This document shows positions 11,775 to 28,716 of a stretch of 64,000 nucleotides of DNA, in pieces. Numbering within the stretch: the first letter of the stretch is position 1; the number at the start of each line of letters is the position of its first letter. The position numbers were made by a program, and so were the translations under genes. The stretch spans positions 1,493,001 to 1,557,000 of the forward strand of contig LR746281.1 of NCBI GenBank assembly GCA_902729315.2. Direction: 5' to 3'. The notes below the pieces were generated by a model. It saw only the letters and a list, made by a program, of their open reading frames with translations. It searched no databases and was not told the origin of the DNA. The stretch comes from Spirodela intermedia. Taxonomy: Eukaryota; Streptophyta; Magnoliopsida; Alismatales; Araceae.

Positions 11775-14495
11775 ATGGATTCTTCTCGGCAAAACCCCTA
11801 CGGGAACTACCAATCTCTCTACCCCGAGGTCGTCCGGACGAATCCGGAGCTGCATTCTCCCTTCGTCTCGTCCGCTGCCGACAGCACCCGCGGCGGAGCT
11901 CTCTACCCATCGCTCGACCATCCAACGTCTGCGCCGGCGGCATCTTCGGGTTCCAGTTCCTTGTATCCCTCCATCGAGATGAAGGATCTCGTCGATAATC
12001 TCTTCCCCGACGCGGAGGAGGTTGGTTCAGCGCCTGGGAACCCTAACCTCGGCCACCCCCCCGTGGAGGAGACCCTCGTCCGCGTCCCTGGTGCGATCCT
12101 CCACCTCATCGACAGACAGCGCAGTTTGGATCTCGGATCCGGCGACTTCTCCGTGGTCCGCCTTCAGCAGGGGGACAACGTCATCGCCGTCCTCGCCCGC
12201 GTCGGGGACGTTGTCCAGTGGCCCCTCGCGAAGGACGAGGCGGCCGTTCGTCTCGATCACTCCCGTTACTTCTTCTCCCTCCGTGTACCGGAGGGATCTT
12301 CCGACGTAGGCGGGGACGACGCTCGCCACAGTGGCGACGGGTCAGATAATCTTCTAAACTACGGGCTCACCTTCGCGTCCAAAGGGCAGGAGGCCCTGCT
12401 TGAGGCGCTGGACGGAATCCTCGCCTACTACACCAATTTTTCCCTTCAGAAGGTTGAAACAAAGGCCGAGGTATTGGATGAATCCGTGCCGAAGGAGACC
12501 TCGCCGGCGGAGGTGGCAACATCAGGGCCGAAGAGGGAGAAGATAGAGAAGCTTTCAGCCGCCTACTGGACGACCCTGGCGCCAAACGTCGAGGACTACA
12601 GCGGGTCCTTGCCTCGGGCGATCGCCAGGGGATCAGGATATCTCATCAGAGGGATCTTGTGGTGCGGAGATGTGACTGTGGACAGGCTGAACAGGGGGAA
12701 CGACGTGTTGAAGAACAGGATGTCACCCAACTCAAAGCCGACGGAGATCAGTGAGCAGGCGTTGCGCAGGATGAGGAGGTGAGCTCATGCCAGCCCTCAT
12801 GTTCCTCTTCTGTTGGTCGAAATTACTGGTCCCCAACCCATAACCTGGAAATAGCTCATGAGGAACGAGGTGAAGAACATTATTCTTCCTTGCCTTCTGC
12901 TCGAAGACCACATATTGGTGATTTCTGATGGGTGCTAATGCGCGGCAGGGTCAAGAGGGTCACAAAGATGTCTGAGAAAGTGGCCAATGGCGTCTTATCA
13001 GGAGCCTTGAAAGTATCCGGCTTTGTCACGAGCTCTGCCGTCAATTCAAGAGCGGGCAGGAAGTTTTTCAGTCTCTTACCGGGGGAGATTGTTCTCGCTT
13101 CTCTTGATGGCTTCGGTGCGTAATCCCCCACCCCTTATGACCCTTAATATGATTTCTTCAGTCTGAGATTGTTGATTTTCTCTCCTTGATATTTTGAGCT
13201 ATATTTTCTGCCGAATTATAGTCGAGATTGTTTTTACTCATTCAATGCAACCCTGCCCATCTGTGTATGATGGAAGATGTAGAATTTCTTGCCGGTTCCA
13301 CCATGGGTTTTCTCTCTCGTAGCCATTATTGCGGGTGATAGCTGTGCCCTAGCCGCTCTGCTCCATACACAATACACGAAGAAATTGCTCTCGGAACATC
13401 GCCTATTCCCCTCCATGCCCTCTTCAACAAGGTTCGGCGATATATTCTCGTCTAACATCATACTCGGTCCTAGAAGATTTCGCCATGTTTTTCTCAAGAT
13501 CTGGGTCACTATCTCTGTTGAAGAGGCCGATCGAAGCTGTCTCCAGTCCCTAGTCAAACATTATTCAAAATCCTTTATGTGGCGGCGAAATCATTACCTA
13601 TAACTTCTCTACATTATACTCGGTCCTAGAAGATTTCGCCATGTTTTTCTAAGGATCTGGGTCACTATCTCTGTTGAAGAGGCCAATCGAAGCTGCGCCT
13701 AGTCAAACATTATCCAAATCCTTTATGTGGCGGTAAAATCTACAACTGTTGACTTATCTTGAAGGTAGCTGAACTGGGATGACCATCGCCATCATCGATG
13801 ACAGACTCTTTGATGGAGCTGAGAGTTATAACCTGATTTGGTCTAATATATTGATTAAATATGTTCTTCCGTGATCATTGTACATAAAATGACACTGACT
13901 AATCCTCATGATTTTTTGAGCTTCTCTGAATCACCAGTTGTTCTGATATATTTTGCTTTGGTCTTTTGATCTGGTGAACAGCCAGAGTCGGCGATGCGGT
14001 GGAAGCAGCCGGAAAGAATGTCCTGTCTACCTCCTCCACTGTGACAACGGAAGTCATATCCCACAAGTAATCCTCCTCATCTCATTGCATGCAGCTGTTC
14101 TTGTTGCCCATCTGCCCGCGATCCTCAGAAAATATCTAGAAATCATCTCAACCCAGCTAGGAATCTCTTGATGAGCAGTTCATCCTGTTCATGCCCACTT
14201 TTGGGCAATCCTTCAAAGTAGTGGGTAAAGAACCGATTTTTACAGCAATCTCCGAGACCCATAATCATTTATCTCGTGCTGATCATGTTCTTCCTCCTGT
14301 TCTCTGAGAAGGTACGGTGAAGGAGCGGCCAAGCTCACTAACGAAGGCCTCCATGCCACTGGGCATGCAATGGGGACGGCCTGGGCTGTCTTCAAGCTTC
14401 GGAAGGCGCTCAACCCCAAGAACTCCATCAAGCCGACGTCGATCGTGAAGTCAGCGGTGAAGGCCGCCGCCTCCAAGTCAAAGGCCAAGCAGTGA
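11775..14495 (+). CDS. ERD7: ERD7-like senescence/dehydration-associated protein
   Basis: Four exons, 11775-12778, 12949-13115, 13982-14066 and 14312-14495 (TGA), join in frame to 479 residues. The N-terminal third is Ser/Pro-rich with repeated LYP motifs (SLYPEV, ALYPSLD, SLYPSIE), followed by a conserved region ending in VQWPLAKDEAAVRLD. The C-terminal half is the plant-type senescence domain related to spartin (AYWTTLAPNVEDYSGSLPRA, ARGSGYLIRGILWCGD, VLSGALKVSGFVTSSAVNS, GEGAAKLTNEGLHATGHAMG). ERD7 proteins are induced by drought, cold and senescence and have been linked to membrane lipid remodelling; the biochemical activity is not known. The tail is basic (AASKSKAKQ). Length and domain order are normal for the family. 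Confidence 0.93.
13450..13745 (+). repeat. About 156-bp tandem duplication in ERD7 intron 2
   Basis: Two adjacent near-identical units offset by 156 bases: TACTCGGTCCTAGAAGATTT occurs at 13461 and again at 13617, and the homology continues through CTTTATGTGGCGG in both. A few substitutions and a short deletion separate the two. It lies wholly within intron 2 of the ERD7 gene and has no coding meaning that I can see. Confidence 0.85.
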
Positions 14496-14667
14496 TAGAC
14501 ATGGGAGGTCAGTACGCGTCGTCGTTGTAAATTGGAGATTTCTTGCCGTTGGATGATGATAGATGAACCAATAGTTGCTTTTTTTATGGGAAAAAAAAAA
14601 AACTCTTCGAATGTCTTCGGTTTGTGATGTAATCGGGACCAAATTACTTTATCATTTGTTGTATTTG

Positions 14668-14718
<51 letters not shown>

Positions 14719-14938
14719 TTAGTTTCTCTTCCTCACTGAGATAGAGATAGAGAGACCCAGATCATTCAAAGGAGAAGCTATTTTTATTGGTAAAATAGTA
14801 AACTGCAAGAAAAAAATTAGAAGAATAGCACATCCTTTTGGAGGAGGAGGGATTCACCCTCCAACAACTATTTTAATCAGAAATCCGCAGGCACCCACAA
14901 CCATCGGAGAAGAGAGAGGAGAGAGGAGGAAGAGATCA
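14496..14938. other. Convergent spacer ERD7/DHQS with CT tract
   Basis: Both genes end into this stretch. It holds a long (CT)n tract at about 14671-14711 and otherwise AT-rich 3' UTR-like sequence. No gene seen. Confidence 0.6.
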
Positions 14939-17524
<2,586 letters not shown>

Positions 17525-18094
17525 GGACTAGGACCGGAGACCGGTGGCGGCGGACGGGAGGTGAAGGAAGCCTTTCTCTCTCCCCTCTCTTCCCACTCGT
17601 CTTCCCGCTGCTACCATCTCGAGCTTTCTCCGTCCTCTTTTCTCGCGTTTCACAGTGGGTAGGCGAAGGGGGTTGGTGGCCTCTAGCTCAAGCGTGTAAA
17701 GCACATTTCACACGTGTTGCCATTTATCACCCTACCCCACCTCCTGGTAGGCGTGGCCTCTGAACAGAGAAGCTCCACCTCTCTCTCTCTCTCTCAAAAC
17801 GGATAAGCAGATAGCGATGGAAGATCGGCGAGAGGGGGAAGCAACTCTCAAAATCTGGTGGATCATGCGAAGGAATTATTGAGCAAAGAGAGGATCCTGT
17901 TCATGTACAAGCACCGGCGGCGAGCTGCAAAATTCGCGCGTCGGGGGAAGGAGGAAGGAGGATAATGGATGAGGATGCTTCTTCCGCCGCCACGTTCGCC
18001 ATTCTCAGCGGCAGACATTATTCGCCGGAGATCACGCCGGTGGAGATTTTCTTCAGGGGGGAAAACGCCACCGCGCAGAGACGGATTTACAGGA
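17525..18094. promoter_or_regulatory. DHQS promoter / UPL3 3' flank
   Basis: Both flanking genes are on the minus strand, so the DHQS promoter should lie here. A CACGTG core is present at 17711-17716 and a short (CT)n tract at 17779-17794. The part nearer 18000 is probably UPL3 3' UTR. No further gene is supported. Confidence 0.5.
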
Positions 18095-21000
18095 TCACGA
18101 CAGATCGAACGAGCCCTGTCCTTCGCTGATCGCATAGATCAGTTTCTTGTACATGATTTCCTGTGCCAAGCAAAAGAAGAGAAACCAGATCAGAGATCGC
18201 CGCCGGCCGGAGGAGAAGTCAAGTTCTAGAGAGAGAAACAAGCACCTTCGTGGAGTACGCAGGGAGCTTGAGGTAATTCGCGCAGGTCATCACGCTTGGG
18301 AGGACGTCGTCAGCGGCGGCGTCCGCAGCCGCCGTCGCGTCAGCCGCTCCGGTGGAGGAATGCTTCAGCAGGGACAGAAACAGGTTGAGCAGCCGGTCGC
18401 AGAAAACAGGAGGAAGGGAAGGAGGTGGCGGCGGAGGAGCGGCGGCGGCGCCGGATGGCTTACCTTCCTCACCACCGTCAGCTTCGGGCTCAGGGCTGCG
18501 AGGCCACCGGGGGGCAGCCGCGGGGCGCCGGTCACGAACTGGCAGAAGGCCCGCTGCTGCTCCGGGGTGAACTCCCCCATGATCTCCAGAAGCTGCGAGG
18601 AAGAAGACGACGAACCCAGAATAAGAAGAAGAAGAAAATTGCTGGCGGGCGGAAACTTGGAAGAAGGGAGGGAGGAAGGCCACCCACGTTGATGATCGCG
18701 GGGCTCTTGGCGGTGAACCCATGGTCGAATTTTATGTGCTCGGCGAGCGTCTGAGCCTGCAAGGACCGGCGGCGGCGGCGGTGGCGGCAGTGGTGTCAGC
18801 GACTGATCTCCCATGAACCAGAAACAAAGTAGAGGAGGAAGAGGAGGAAGAGGAAGAAGAAGAGATTCTCACCTGCCATAGCTCCCGGCGGCCGCAGATC
18901 AAGTAGTCCAGCTCCTCGGGGGAGAAGATACGCAGGGAGGAGATGTGGAAGACCTGCACGGCGGAGGGCGGCGAGTTGCCATTTCAGGAAACGAAGCGGA
19001 GATCAATCAGAGACCGCAGAGTTCATCCACCGCCATGAATTCAGGGAGAGCAGAGCTCCTCCGCCGCTTACCAGGTTGAACCCGTCTCTGAACGCTTCCA
19101 TCTGCCGCCGGATCCCGTTCCCCACCGTTGCCTCGACCACCATGTCCACGTACTCTTCCAAGCTGTGAATGTCGACCTGCGGAAAAATGGCGGAGGAAGA
19201 AGAACAGCTGATCAACATCAAGATCGAATCAATGGAAACCAGTCGCCCCATAAAAAATCGGAAAGTTGATACCAATTCATCTCGGTCTCTTCCAAGAGCA
19301 TAGCGCGGGTACCCAGGGAGCGTGAAGTCGAGACACAAGTCTTCAATGGGGGTCCCCCGGAAACGAAGGTCGGCGGCGGCGGCAATGGCGGCGCGCCGCC
19401 CGGCCTCGGCCCACTGTTTTCGGCGAACCAGGGCTTGCATCTCCAGCAAAATCATCCCGAATTCGGGATCGAACGACAGGATGTCGTGCGCATCAAGCTC
19501 CTAACAAAGAACGCCCACTACGTTATTATGCTGCAGAAATTGAAAAGAAAGCCCACTGGATAGCTAGATTACGATGGATTGGTGAGTTCACCTGTCCGAG
19601 TACGAGCTTGTAGAACGCCGTCGAGAGGGGGAGGTCCAAGAGCCTCCCGTCCTGGATAGCCTTCGCCACGAATCGACCCAGAAGACAGAAGAACTCGGCC
19701 ACCTTGGGGATCACACCCGCAGGATCTGAGCTTTCATCAGCACTGGGAGGCCATGGGCGTGGAAATAAACCCAGAGGGGTGCCCACAAGGTCAACAGCCG
19801 GCTCTGATCCGGGCTTCTTCTCCTCCTCTGTGGAATCTCCATGAATCTGCATCGAAGACGACCTCCCTGAGAAAGAACTGTGCCTCCACATCCCCAGTTC
19901 AACACTGTGAAACTCGCGGCTCAAGAGGGTGTAGTACTCGAGCGTAGGGCCGAGCCCCGTGCCGACTTCGCCCAAGAACTCCACATCGAGAACAGTCTTC
20001 TGGCCGGAGTACATCCCCAAGACCTTGGCAGCGGACTCCAATATGCGAGCCCTTGAGACCCGCACCTTCTGCCGCTGCAGCCTGTCTACCGCCACCAAGT
20101 CCCTCTCGCCTGCCGAGCTGTGGCCATCGGCGCTGCGCTGCTGCTGGAGCCGCCGCAGTGCCCGTGCTGGCCCCAAAGCTGTCGAGTAGAAGTACTGCCG
20201 ACGGACCTCGAAAGGGAACAGGAAGGGGCAGGCCACAGTCAGCTGGCGGCACCATGGCGGGAGCACGCCGCTAAGCAGGGCGACTGCTTCCTGGGTCTGC
20301 CGGGACAGCTTGGGGGCCAGCTTGTTGTTGATGAACTCCTCTGGAGGAACCCTCGTGCCGCCTGCGCAGATGCTGAACTCTGAGATCTTCCCCTCTGCAA
20401 AGTCCTCGGCTGCGGCCTGAGCTCTCAGGCGGGGAGCCAGCCGGTTCAGCCCCTCCAACACACGCAGCAAGGCCAAGACGCCGTAGGTGACATTGGACTT
20501 CTCCAGATCGCATGGAAGCTCCCCCTGCAGCATGCTGTCGAGGAGAGACACCGGCGGCGGCAGAGACCGAGAATCGCCAACGGCAGCAGAGGAATCTCTC
20601 AGGGCTTCTGCGGAGGCAAGGTCCGCCCTCTGATAAGTTATAGTGTAAGCGTCGGCCCACCGCTGGCTTCCGCTGCTGGTCGTGGGTTTTGAATAGTCAT
20701 CTGCCTCGAGCAAGAGCTGGTTCTGAATGGCTTGATACACAGTCAGGTGTCGGCTGAGTTGCTGCCCACCGGAGGAGAATATTAGCTTGGGTGTATCAGT
20801 GGGGCTCTGACAACCGCCATTGGCCACGGGGCTTCTGCCGCCGCTGGGGCTGAGTCCGGCCATGGCAGACGCCTTCGAACTGAGAGAGTACTCTGGGGTC
20901 TCAAAGCCTCTGCCCGAGGTCATCCTCTTGCTTGAACCAGGGGAGGGTTGGGTCTGACCATCGACGACTGGAGGGGAAGTGGACCCATCCTCCACATCGT

Positions 21001-24000
21001 CAATCAGCTTCACATCTTGGACCTCATTTGGCGAGTAAATGTAAATAAAGTTGTCCCTCAGCATCTAAAGCCATCACCAAAAAAAATAAAAATATATATC
21101 TATATATATTAAAATTAAGACAAGCTAATATTGTCACATCAATGGAGGCAAAAAAAGAGAGAGCATGAAAAAACCCATAATCATATGACACTTCATTTTT
21201 TCAAGATTGAGATGGCTGATGATCATAGAAAGTGCCGACTTGTAATCAAGAGCTACCATAAATAGGATGTGGAGAATCTACCTCTTCATCTTCATCTTCT
21301 GACATAATATCTTCATCATCAAACACCAGATGGTCGTCAATCTCAACAGACGGCACGTCAAACTCATCCTGCAAGACCACCAAGAACGCATTTCCCTTGA
21401 TGGAACAGTAGATGACAGTGCTCAACGTAACTGGAACTATAAAAGAAGGAAGCTATATAATTTCCTAGTCATTAGTGGAAGCATGTCTGCACGGGCATCT
21501 TCATACTAGAAGAATTATATGAACAGGTTTTGCATAATCATCCAAATTATGGGTAGCTTTCTGCCCATAATTTTATGGTTTACGAAGATAATCCCCAACC
21601 AGAGAAAAAAATAATGGAAGAAAGAGCAAAAGAAGCAATCTAAGTCAAACCTCAGAAACGGATTTGGCCGGTGAAGGTTTCACTGGTTCTTCTGCTTCTG
21701 ACACAGCTCTTCGGCGGGCAGCGCTTCTTGTTTGAGGCCCTCTCACATCGTCCAATGCTGAACCCAGAATAGCTTTACCCTTCCCTTTGGATGACGAGCT
21801 TGTCTTCTTCCCGTTTGAATCCTTTCTGCCTGATCCGCTGGAGTAACGCCGCCCCAATGGCGCAGAAGTGGATATGGATGAAACACCAGGTTCAGAGCTT
21901 GCAGAGCCGGGCATGATGACTCCAGCAGAAGAAGATTGCTTCTGCCCAGGCTCTGTTCGCTGGATCCTGGGCCAGAGAAACTCTTCGACGCCTGCCAGAT
22001 TCTCCAATGGGTCGACAACAATGACGTTTGAGGAATAGTCAGACAGAGATTTCTCCCCTTCTGCTCTACATAGCCGTAGCTTGCAAGGCTGTGACAAGGC
22101 GCTGAGTCCACTATATTGTCCACACCCGCCACCAGATCTGCCTGAATGGCTCAGAATAACAGGGAAGCTCTCCAAGGAAGACAATGCACTCTGAAGCTTC
22201 TGAACCAAGATGGTCATGGGAGCGGGAACATCATTGCTCCCTGGGTCAACGCTGGTCGGGAGAGAGATGGAAATAAAGGACTTGAATTTTCTGAGCACCT
22301 GCTGGCGGAGCTTTGGCAGGCTGGCCTCTGATACCTTCTCCTTTGGGAAGGTCCCGCAAGAGAAATAGTTCAGCAAGGCTGTGACCACCCCGCTTCGGAT
22401 AAACTCAAATGTGGACACACCATCTTCTTTACCCAGTTCACGCAGCATCTCGGATATGACTGCATTCAAGCGCCCCTCTGCATTCCCAGACACATCAAAA
22501 GAACAGAGCCCAGAAGCTTTAGACTTCCCCTTGTTCTTCGGCCTGGAGTCCTCGACCATGGCGTTCAGTTTCATGCAAAGATTCCTCAGATGGTGAAGAT
22601 CGTCGGTCTCCCAAGCTTCAGTGACTACTGAATCTGCAGGGAAGTATTTGTCTCTGAAAGTCTTTGCTCGTGCGCTGACAGCCGCCCGAAAGCTTGAGTT
22701 CCCATTCGGAACCTCAACGTCCACTAGAGGCGAGCCACGGCATTTAGCCAACCCCGCAGAGCCACTGCCATCTGTGTTCTTGCAGCCGTTGCGCCGCCGG
22801 TAACGCCTAGAACGCGAAGAAGTACGGGAAGATGGGTCAGCTGCGGCCTGTGCAGATGCTGGGTTTGAAGCATCTGGGAGGATAAGCTTGTCCACAGCAT
22901 GTACAACCCCTTCCCTGACAAACATCTTGGAGAACGTCTCAGGGAGCTTCTCCATAAGGATCTCCACTATCTGTAGGGTCGGAATCAAAACCTGTGGATC
23001 TTTCCATGCTAAAACACCAGCTAAGAAACTGTAAGGGAAACAGCAGATTGATTCAGCGACAGAGATCCTGGCTAAAAAATGGACCTTTAAAGAAAAGGGT
23101 GAAGATCTCTCAGGTACCCAGAGTTCTAGTACCTGGATATATTCGTCACACCAAGGAGGGATTGGATCATGTCAGTGGTGCTAAAATACATCAGCTTGCC
23201 GATAACGGAGAGGCATTTACGGCGGACGGGATAGTTCACACTGGATCCATGAATCTGGTTTAAAGAATGAAGAATAAGTCAACGTGAAAGATGTAACTTG
23301 GGTTAGATGGGTCGACCTATAGCAACAAACCTGGATCAGAACAGGAAGCAAGTCCAACCCAAACTGCAGCAATAGCTCGGGCTGGTCTCGCAACAGCTTC
23401 TCTCGTGCCGAGACTTCATTTGCAATAGAACTAGAGTCATCTTGATTCAGATAGCTGCTCGCCGAAAATCTCTTCAGAGACGATCCTTTCACAAATACAT
23501 CGAAACTAACTGGAAGAGAGATGGTCCCGTGGGGCAGCAGAGGAAGCAGCTCATCCGCAAGATTTACAATCTCATAAATCTGAATTTGAAATCACCATCT
23601 TAGCAACTAGATATGGTATTATGTAATGGTGGCAGAAGCTCATGTGAGAAAAAAAATATCGGACAGAAATTGATTCAACGGTCATAGATTAGCAAAAGAG
23701 TGTCAAATATATGATATATTACAAACTCTCACAAGATCCCCCAACGCAAGAACAAGCAGGGATCATATTTGGGATTCAACCACATGAATTAGAATCTATT
23801 TCCAACAAAGATCCTTCTACACCAGACACTCCCCACATCCATTCCAGCATTTTGTCCCAACATTTATATAGTCTGGTTGCTCCAAAATGCAAGTCTACCC
23901 TTCTTGATCGAAATCTGAACTCTGAGAAAAGATGAATGTACTTCGGTTTTCCTGTCACAGAGGGCAATGTCATTCTGCAGCTACCTTATATTCTGCAACA

Positions 24001-27000
24001 TTAATATCCGAGTTTCATGCATTCGCCAACCCAAAATTTATGGTTGTACGTAAGAATGCACAGATTCTTCACATGATACACACCCTTGCCGCACATAGAG
24101 AGTTTTTTCAACAGATTCTAGTGAGTAGCGTTCACTTAATGCTAACGAGACAATGAGAAATCTCAAAGGTCCTATGCTCGTAAACTTCACATGGGAAATT
24201 TAAGTTCAACATGGTACGCCCATGTTGAACTTAAGTAGGACCTTGCGCCACATCAGTAGGCTAAGAACAGTATGTATGGTCAAGAGATCCCCCTGATAGA
24301 TCTCGATGCATACATCATTAAGCTACTTGTCCCCGAACAGGTATGCAATTTTCACAAATTAAAATCGGCATAACGGTTCTTCTTTCTTGATATATTCATA
24401 ATAATGAGGGATTCAGTACAATCAGGGACTACTAATCCTCCTCTCCCAGGGGGCCCAAATAAACAATCAAGTCCATCGCAATAATGTGTATAAATTAGTA
24501 GGCTATATATGAAGTATCATAATAAACCAAGCATTCCAAAAAAATTCCAATCAGCAGTAATTTTGTATTATCAACCACAAGCATTCACACATATGAGCCA
24601 CAATTAGAAGGTTGCATACATACATGCATACGAATGTTTGTATTTATTGAGGAAAGAATGCATACAACAAGTTCAAATAAGTTTCAAAAAGAGGTTCAGA
24701 ACACAGAATAAGAGACGGTGAGCAATGGATAAAGGAGAAGTACACAATCAATGCTATTAAATCCAGAATTGAAAGGTTCGTCATTCAGCTCAAAGAATTT
24801 TATGATTTTAAATATTCTAATCATTTTATAATCTTGAGGAAGGAATTAAACAAATTTTTATCCCCAACTATCGCTGTTTCGATGTCAACTAGCAACATAG
24901 TCGTATTTCAATCGTTAAGCATAGCATTCCATAAGCAAAAAGCTGTAGAACATGCAAACGAGTAATAGTAGTAACCAATTATTTTTTTTAAAAAAAAACC
25001 TTTACCGCTAGCAGTATCAAGACATCAACAAAAAAGTCAACAACCTAGACCCGTGTAGGGAATAATCCAAAACAACTTACCTGCTCTGGGGGTCTTGTTG
25101 AGGAAATTGATGCAGAAATGTTAGCAATGAGACCAGATCGTGAAAGGATGTCCTTTAGAATGCCACTAATTCCAAGAAGAAGAAGGGTCTTTGCTCCCAA
25201 TGGAGACCCACTTGCACAGGTTGATAGAAGACGCATCAAACCCTAAAAAGCTTGCATCGGAATCAACAGCTCAAATGAAGATAAAACAAATTGGGCACGA
25301 CTATTCGTCTCTTACAGTGTAAGTGGGCGTGCTAAGTGTAGTCTGGCCACCCCCTGAGTTACTAACGGATATAAGACTGGCAGCTTTTGTGACCAACCCA
25401 TGATTGCAGAGCTCATCCAATTTTTCCGGAGATGAAGAAAAAGCCTCTGCAATGCGAGTCAAGCAAACAGATGCATGCTCTAGCACCTGATATTAATTCC
25501 ATTTTGGAAGGGGAAATCAAAGATGAGAGAACAGCCTCTTCATAGATCAACATAAACAAAAAAAAATTAGGAATTGTCAAAGAAAATTTGAGCTACACCA
25601 GACTAAAGTGTGGATAGGACATTCAGTTTTACTGCTCTAAGGTTACCTCACCTTTGAATCATGGTAAAGAAGAAGGTTCATAAGTAAGGGGACAGCTTCC
25701 ATCACAAAGTCAGCCGCATCAGGTGGCAATTTCTTGCACATATTTGCAGCCGTTGATAATGCCACCCTCTGAGAAAACCAGAGAAAAGGAAATCTTTTCA
25801 GGCCCGGATCCAGTAAACCCATCATGATTGCAGACAAAAATTAAAAGTCAAACAGAAATGGGATTCACCTGCACACCAGTGGGAAAAAAATCCAGGTAGG
25901 AGAGAACTGCCATGAGTGCACCAGCACGCAAGCAAGCAGTTGGGTGCTCTTGTGATATCTTCTTTAAAGCTTGCAAAGACTGCATCAGATATTGTCAACA
26001 GATGGATTGATCAAAATCCTCCACTTAGGGGTGGTGAGAGAGAGAGAGAGAGAGAGAGGGGTGTATTTTTCTTCTTTTTATAGGATATAGATAAAACATG
26101 AAATGCGACAGTTGAACAGCACGGAAAGCTTCTCAGACAGAGATCCATTTACTTCTACCTGATTTGAGTTCAGCTGCCTCACTAAATACTATGCGAATTA
26201 TTTAGCTAAACTAGGATACTTTGATATCATCAGAGCCTTACTATGCAAATCATTCAGCTAGAACAAGAAAAATAACTACCATGGAACTGATGAATTCCTC
26301 ACATTATTGTCATCTTTTTGTACCCATTATGTGGATATGGTACTAGAATACGCACCTGTTCAGCCAAGTCCATATACTCAATGGTGAGAAGCCTGGCGCA
26401 GAAAGATGAGACGGCACCATAGTGCACGACGGCAGAGCAAGATGAGGGAAGGATATCACAGAGATATGTGAGGGCCCTTGCAGCAAGAAGCATGACATCG
26501 GGGTTGTTTTCGTGGTTCAGCAGCCCAACGAGCACAGGAACGAAGGAGTCAACGCAGAAACAGCCCAGGGACTCTCGAGGCCCGATAGACAGCATATTAC
26601 AAAGCTGAGTCAGCGCTTCTACCTGTCGTCCCTCTTCATCATCGGCCCTCAAACCTGAGAGGATCTTCTTCAGCCGGCCACTTTGATGGGACGACCCAGA
26701 AATGGTCGAGGAAGGCAAGAGGTCATCGAGCCCAGCACCCAACTTCCGCAGCAGCCCCTGCAGAGCGCTACTGGCAGAGAAGGACAGGCTATGGTGAAGC
26801 ATTCCGCCGCCGTCTTCACTATCATCGTCCTCTTCTCCTCCTCCACTGTCCATGTTCAACCCCAAAATTCTCTCCGCGTCCTCCTCCCTCTCTCTGGATC
26901 CCTCCGCCTCCTTCTCCTTCCCCTTGCCTGAGGACCCTTTATCTCGCTCCGTCTGAGGGTTCTTCGCCGAGCTCCGCCGTCGGCCCAATGATTCCGTAGA

Positions 27001-27234
27001 CTCCATTGCCACCGGAGCGGCGGCGGCGGCGCCGCCGCCGCCGGACGGAGCAGCAGACCCCGCGGCGGGGACAGAGATGCCTTGTGAACGGGCACGGGTG
27101 GTGACGGTGGAAGCGGGCACTGGCGCCGACGAAGGGGCGGTGCGGGCCCGCTTGGAAGCGCGGGTGGCCGGCGACTGAGGCGCCGGCGCCGACGAAGAGG
27201 AGGCTTCCGCCCTCTTCCGGCTCCGCGTTTCCAT
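18095..27234 (-). CDS. UPL3: HECT E3 ubiquitin ligase UPL3 (KAKTUS) type
   Basis: Seventeen exons: 26356-27234, 25869-25979, 25652-25768, 25316-25486, 25081-25242, 23331-23579, 23133-23254, 21651-23028, 21282-21368, 19592-21064, 19273-19500, 19072-19176, 18873-18953, 18688-18756, 18464-18592, 18246-18362 and 18095-18160. They close in frame to 1847 residues, close to the family's usual size. The N-terminus [10 protein letters not shown] leads into armadillo-type repeats ([40 protein letters not shown]) up to about residue 650, then acidic and low-complexity linkers. The C-terminal HECT domain runs from about 1480 and contains [28 protein letters not shown] and the catalytic Cys1814 in [12 protein letters not shown]; it ends [13 protein letters not shown]3 restrains trichome endoreduplication and acts on proteasome-bound substrates. 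An Ala/Asp-rich insert precedes the catalytic Cys. UPL4 is the nearest alternative; the N-terminal block favours UPL3. Confidence 0.95.
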
Positions 27235-28664
27235 GCAAAAACAGAAAACCGAAAAATCGTGCCCCTTTCCTCACCCTCCGGCAATCAGCCACTCAGCATT
27301 CCCCCGACTGCAACTCTTCTTAAAGATCGGCTCGCCTGAACCCTACCTTCCCCGAAATCCGAGGGCCACCGAAGCCGCCGCTCCCCCCCTTTCCCCCTTC
27401 CAATCGCAGGATGCCAAGAGGGAAAAAAAGATCGACCTCCTTCACCTCCTTCGGCAGCGGGGGCGAGGAATCCTCCCCGAAACAGGGAGGATGTTCTAGG
27501 ATGATGATACCAAGAGAAGGAAGAAGGGTAGCTGGTGAGAATTCTGGAGGAGAGCAGCCACCCAGAACACTACTGCCCGGGTTTAATAGCGAGAGGGAGC
27601 ACTGCACAAGGGCGAGAAGCAAGAAATGGTGGTGCCTCTCTCTTTCTACAAAATTCTCACGAAGAGAGGGCTATTTCTATTTAACCCCCTCATTTATTAT
27701 TTTATAACATTTAACTCGTTACATTTATTTAATTGCATAATAATTCCTGTTAAAGTACAGCTCTCCTATAAAGTAAGAATAAAGCGCATTTCCTTTCCAC
27801 TCGGGCTCTTTCATAGCTTTATAATAAAATATTAATTTTTCACATTTTTTAAAAAAATCTTTTACATTGTTGAGTGATTATCTGAATATTTAAAATATAT
27901 TCAGAATAAACTCATTTAAGAAATTAGTTTAGTCGAATATTAATTTTATAAAATCGATGACATGGAGACCTAGAAGTATCATCAACGTCTTTTTTAAGTT
28001 ATATGCAAAGAATTATTTAGTTTCTTTTTAAAAAAAATATCAACAAATAATTTATTTTTTATCATAGAAACCCCTATAAAAGTATGCATTTGGAGTTTGT
28101 GCCAAGTGCCCACGATGTTCGGATGGGGCTGGCTTGTTGGGACGAGGACCACTGAAAATATAGACACATGAGGTTATATTTGGTTATAAATGACAGATAA
28201 ATGGAGTGGAAGGTTGTAAAATGAAAAATAATGCTACGGTGGTGGTGAATTAGGCCCAAAATGGACGCCGCTGGGCCCTACGTTTATTTCAGAATTGGGC
28301 CTTCACCTTCAACTGGGCCTGTGAACCTGATTGGTAGGAATCCGCGGTCCAATATGGGCTTCCTTGTTTGTTTACTATTGGGCTAAAGCTGGCCCAAAAG
28401 GACATGCCCTGGCCCAAAACATCCATTCAGTCATTACGATAACCGTCTCGGAGGTGCAATGGGAGGAGGGGTAAGAGCGAAAACTAAAAATAGGATGTGT
28501 ATTTTGTTAATCAAGAAAGATGGAGGGCTAATGCATAATTTGCAAGAAAAATTACGCGGCAAGAGTAACGGAATTCTCGTTAGGGGGAGAGGAGAGAGAG
28601 AGAAAGAGAGAGGAGAAGCTGCATACGAGATTAGCTGTCATTGAAGTGGGACCGAGAAGCGAAA

Positions 28665-28716
<52 letters not shown>

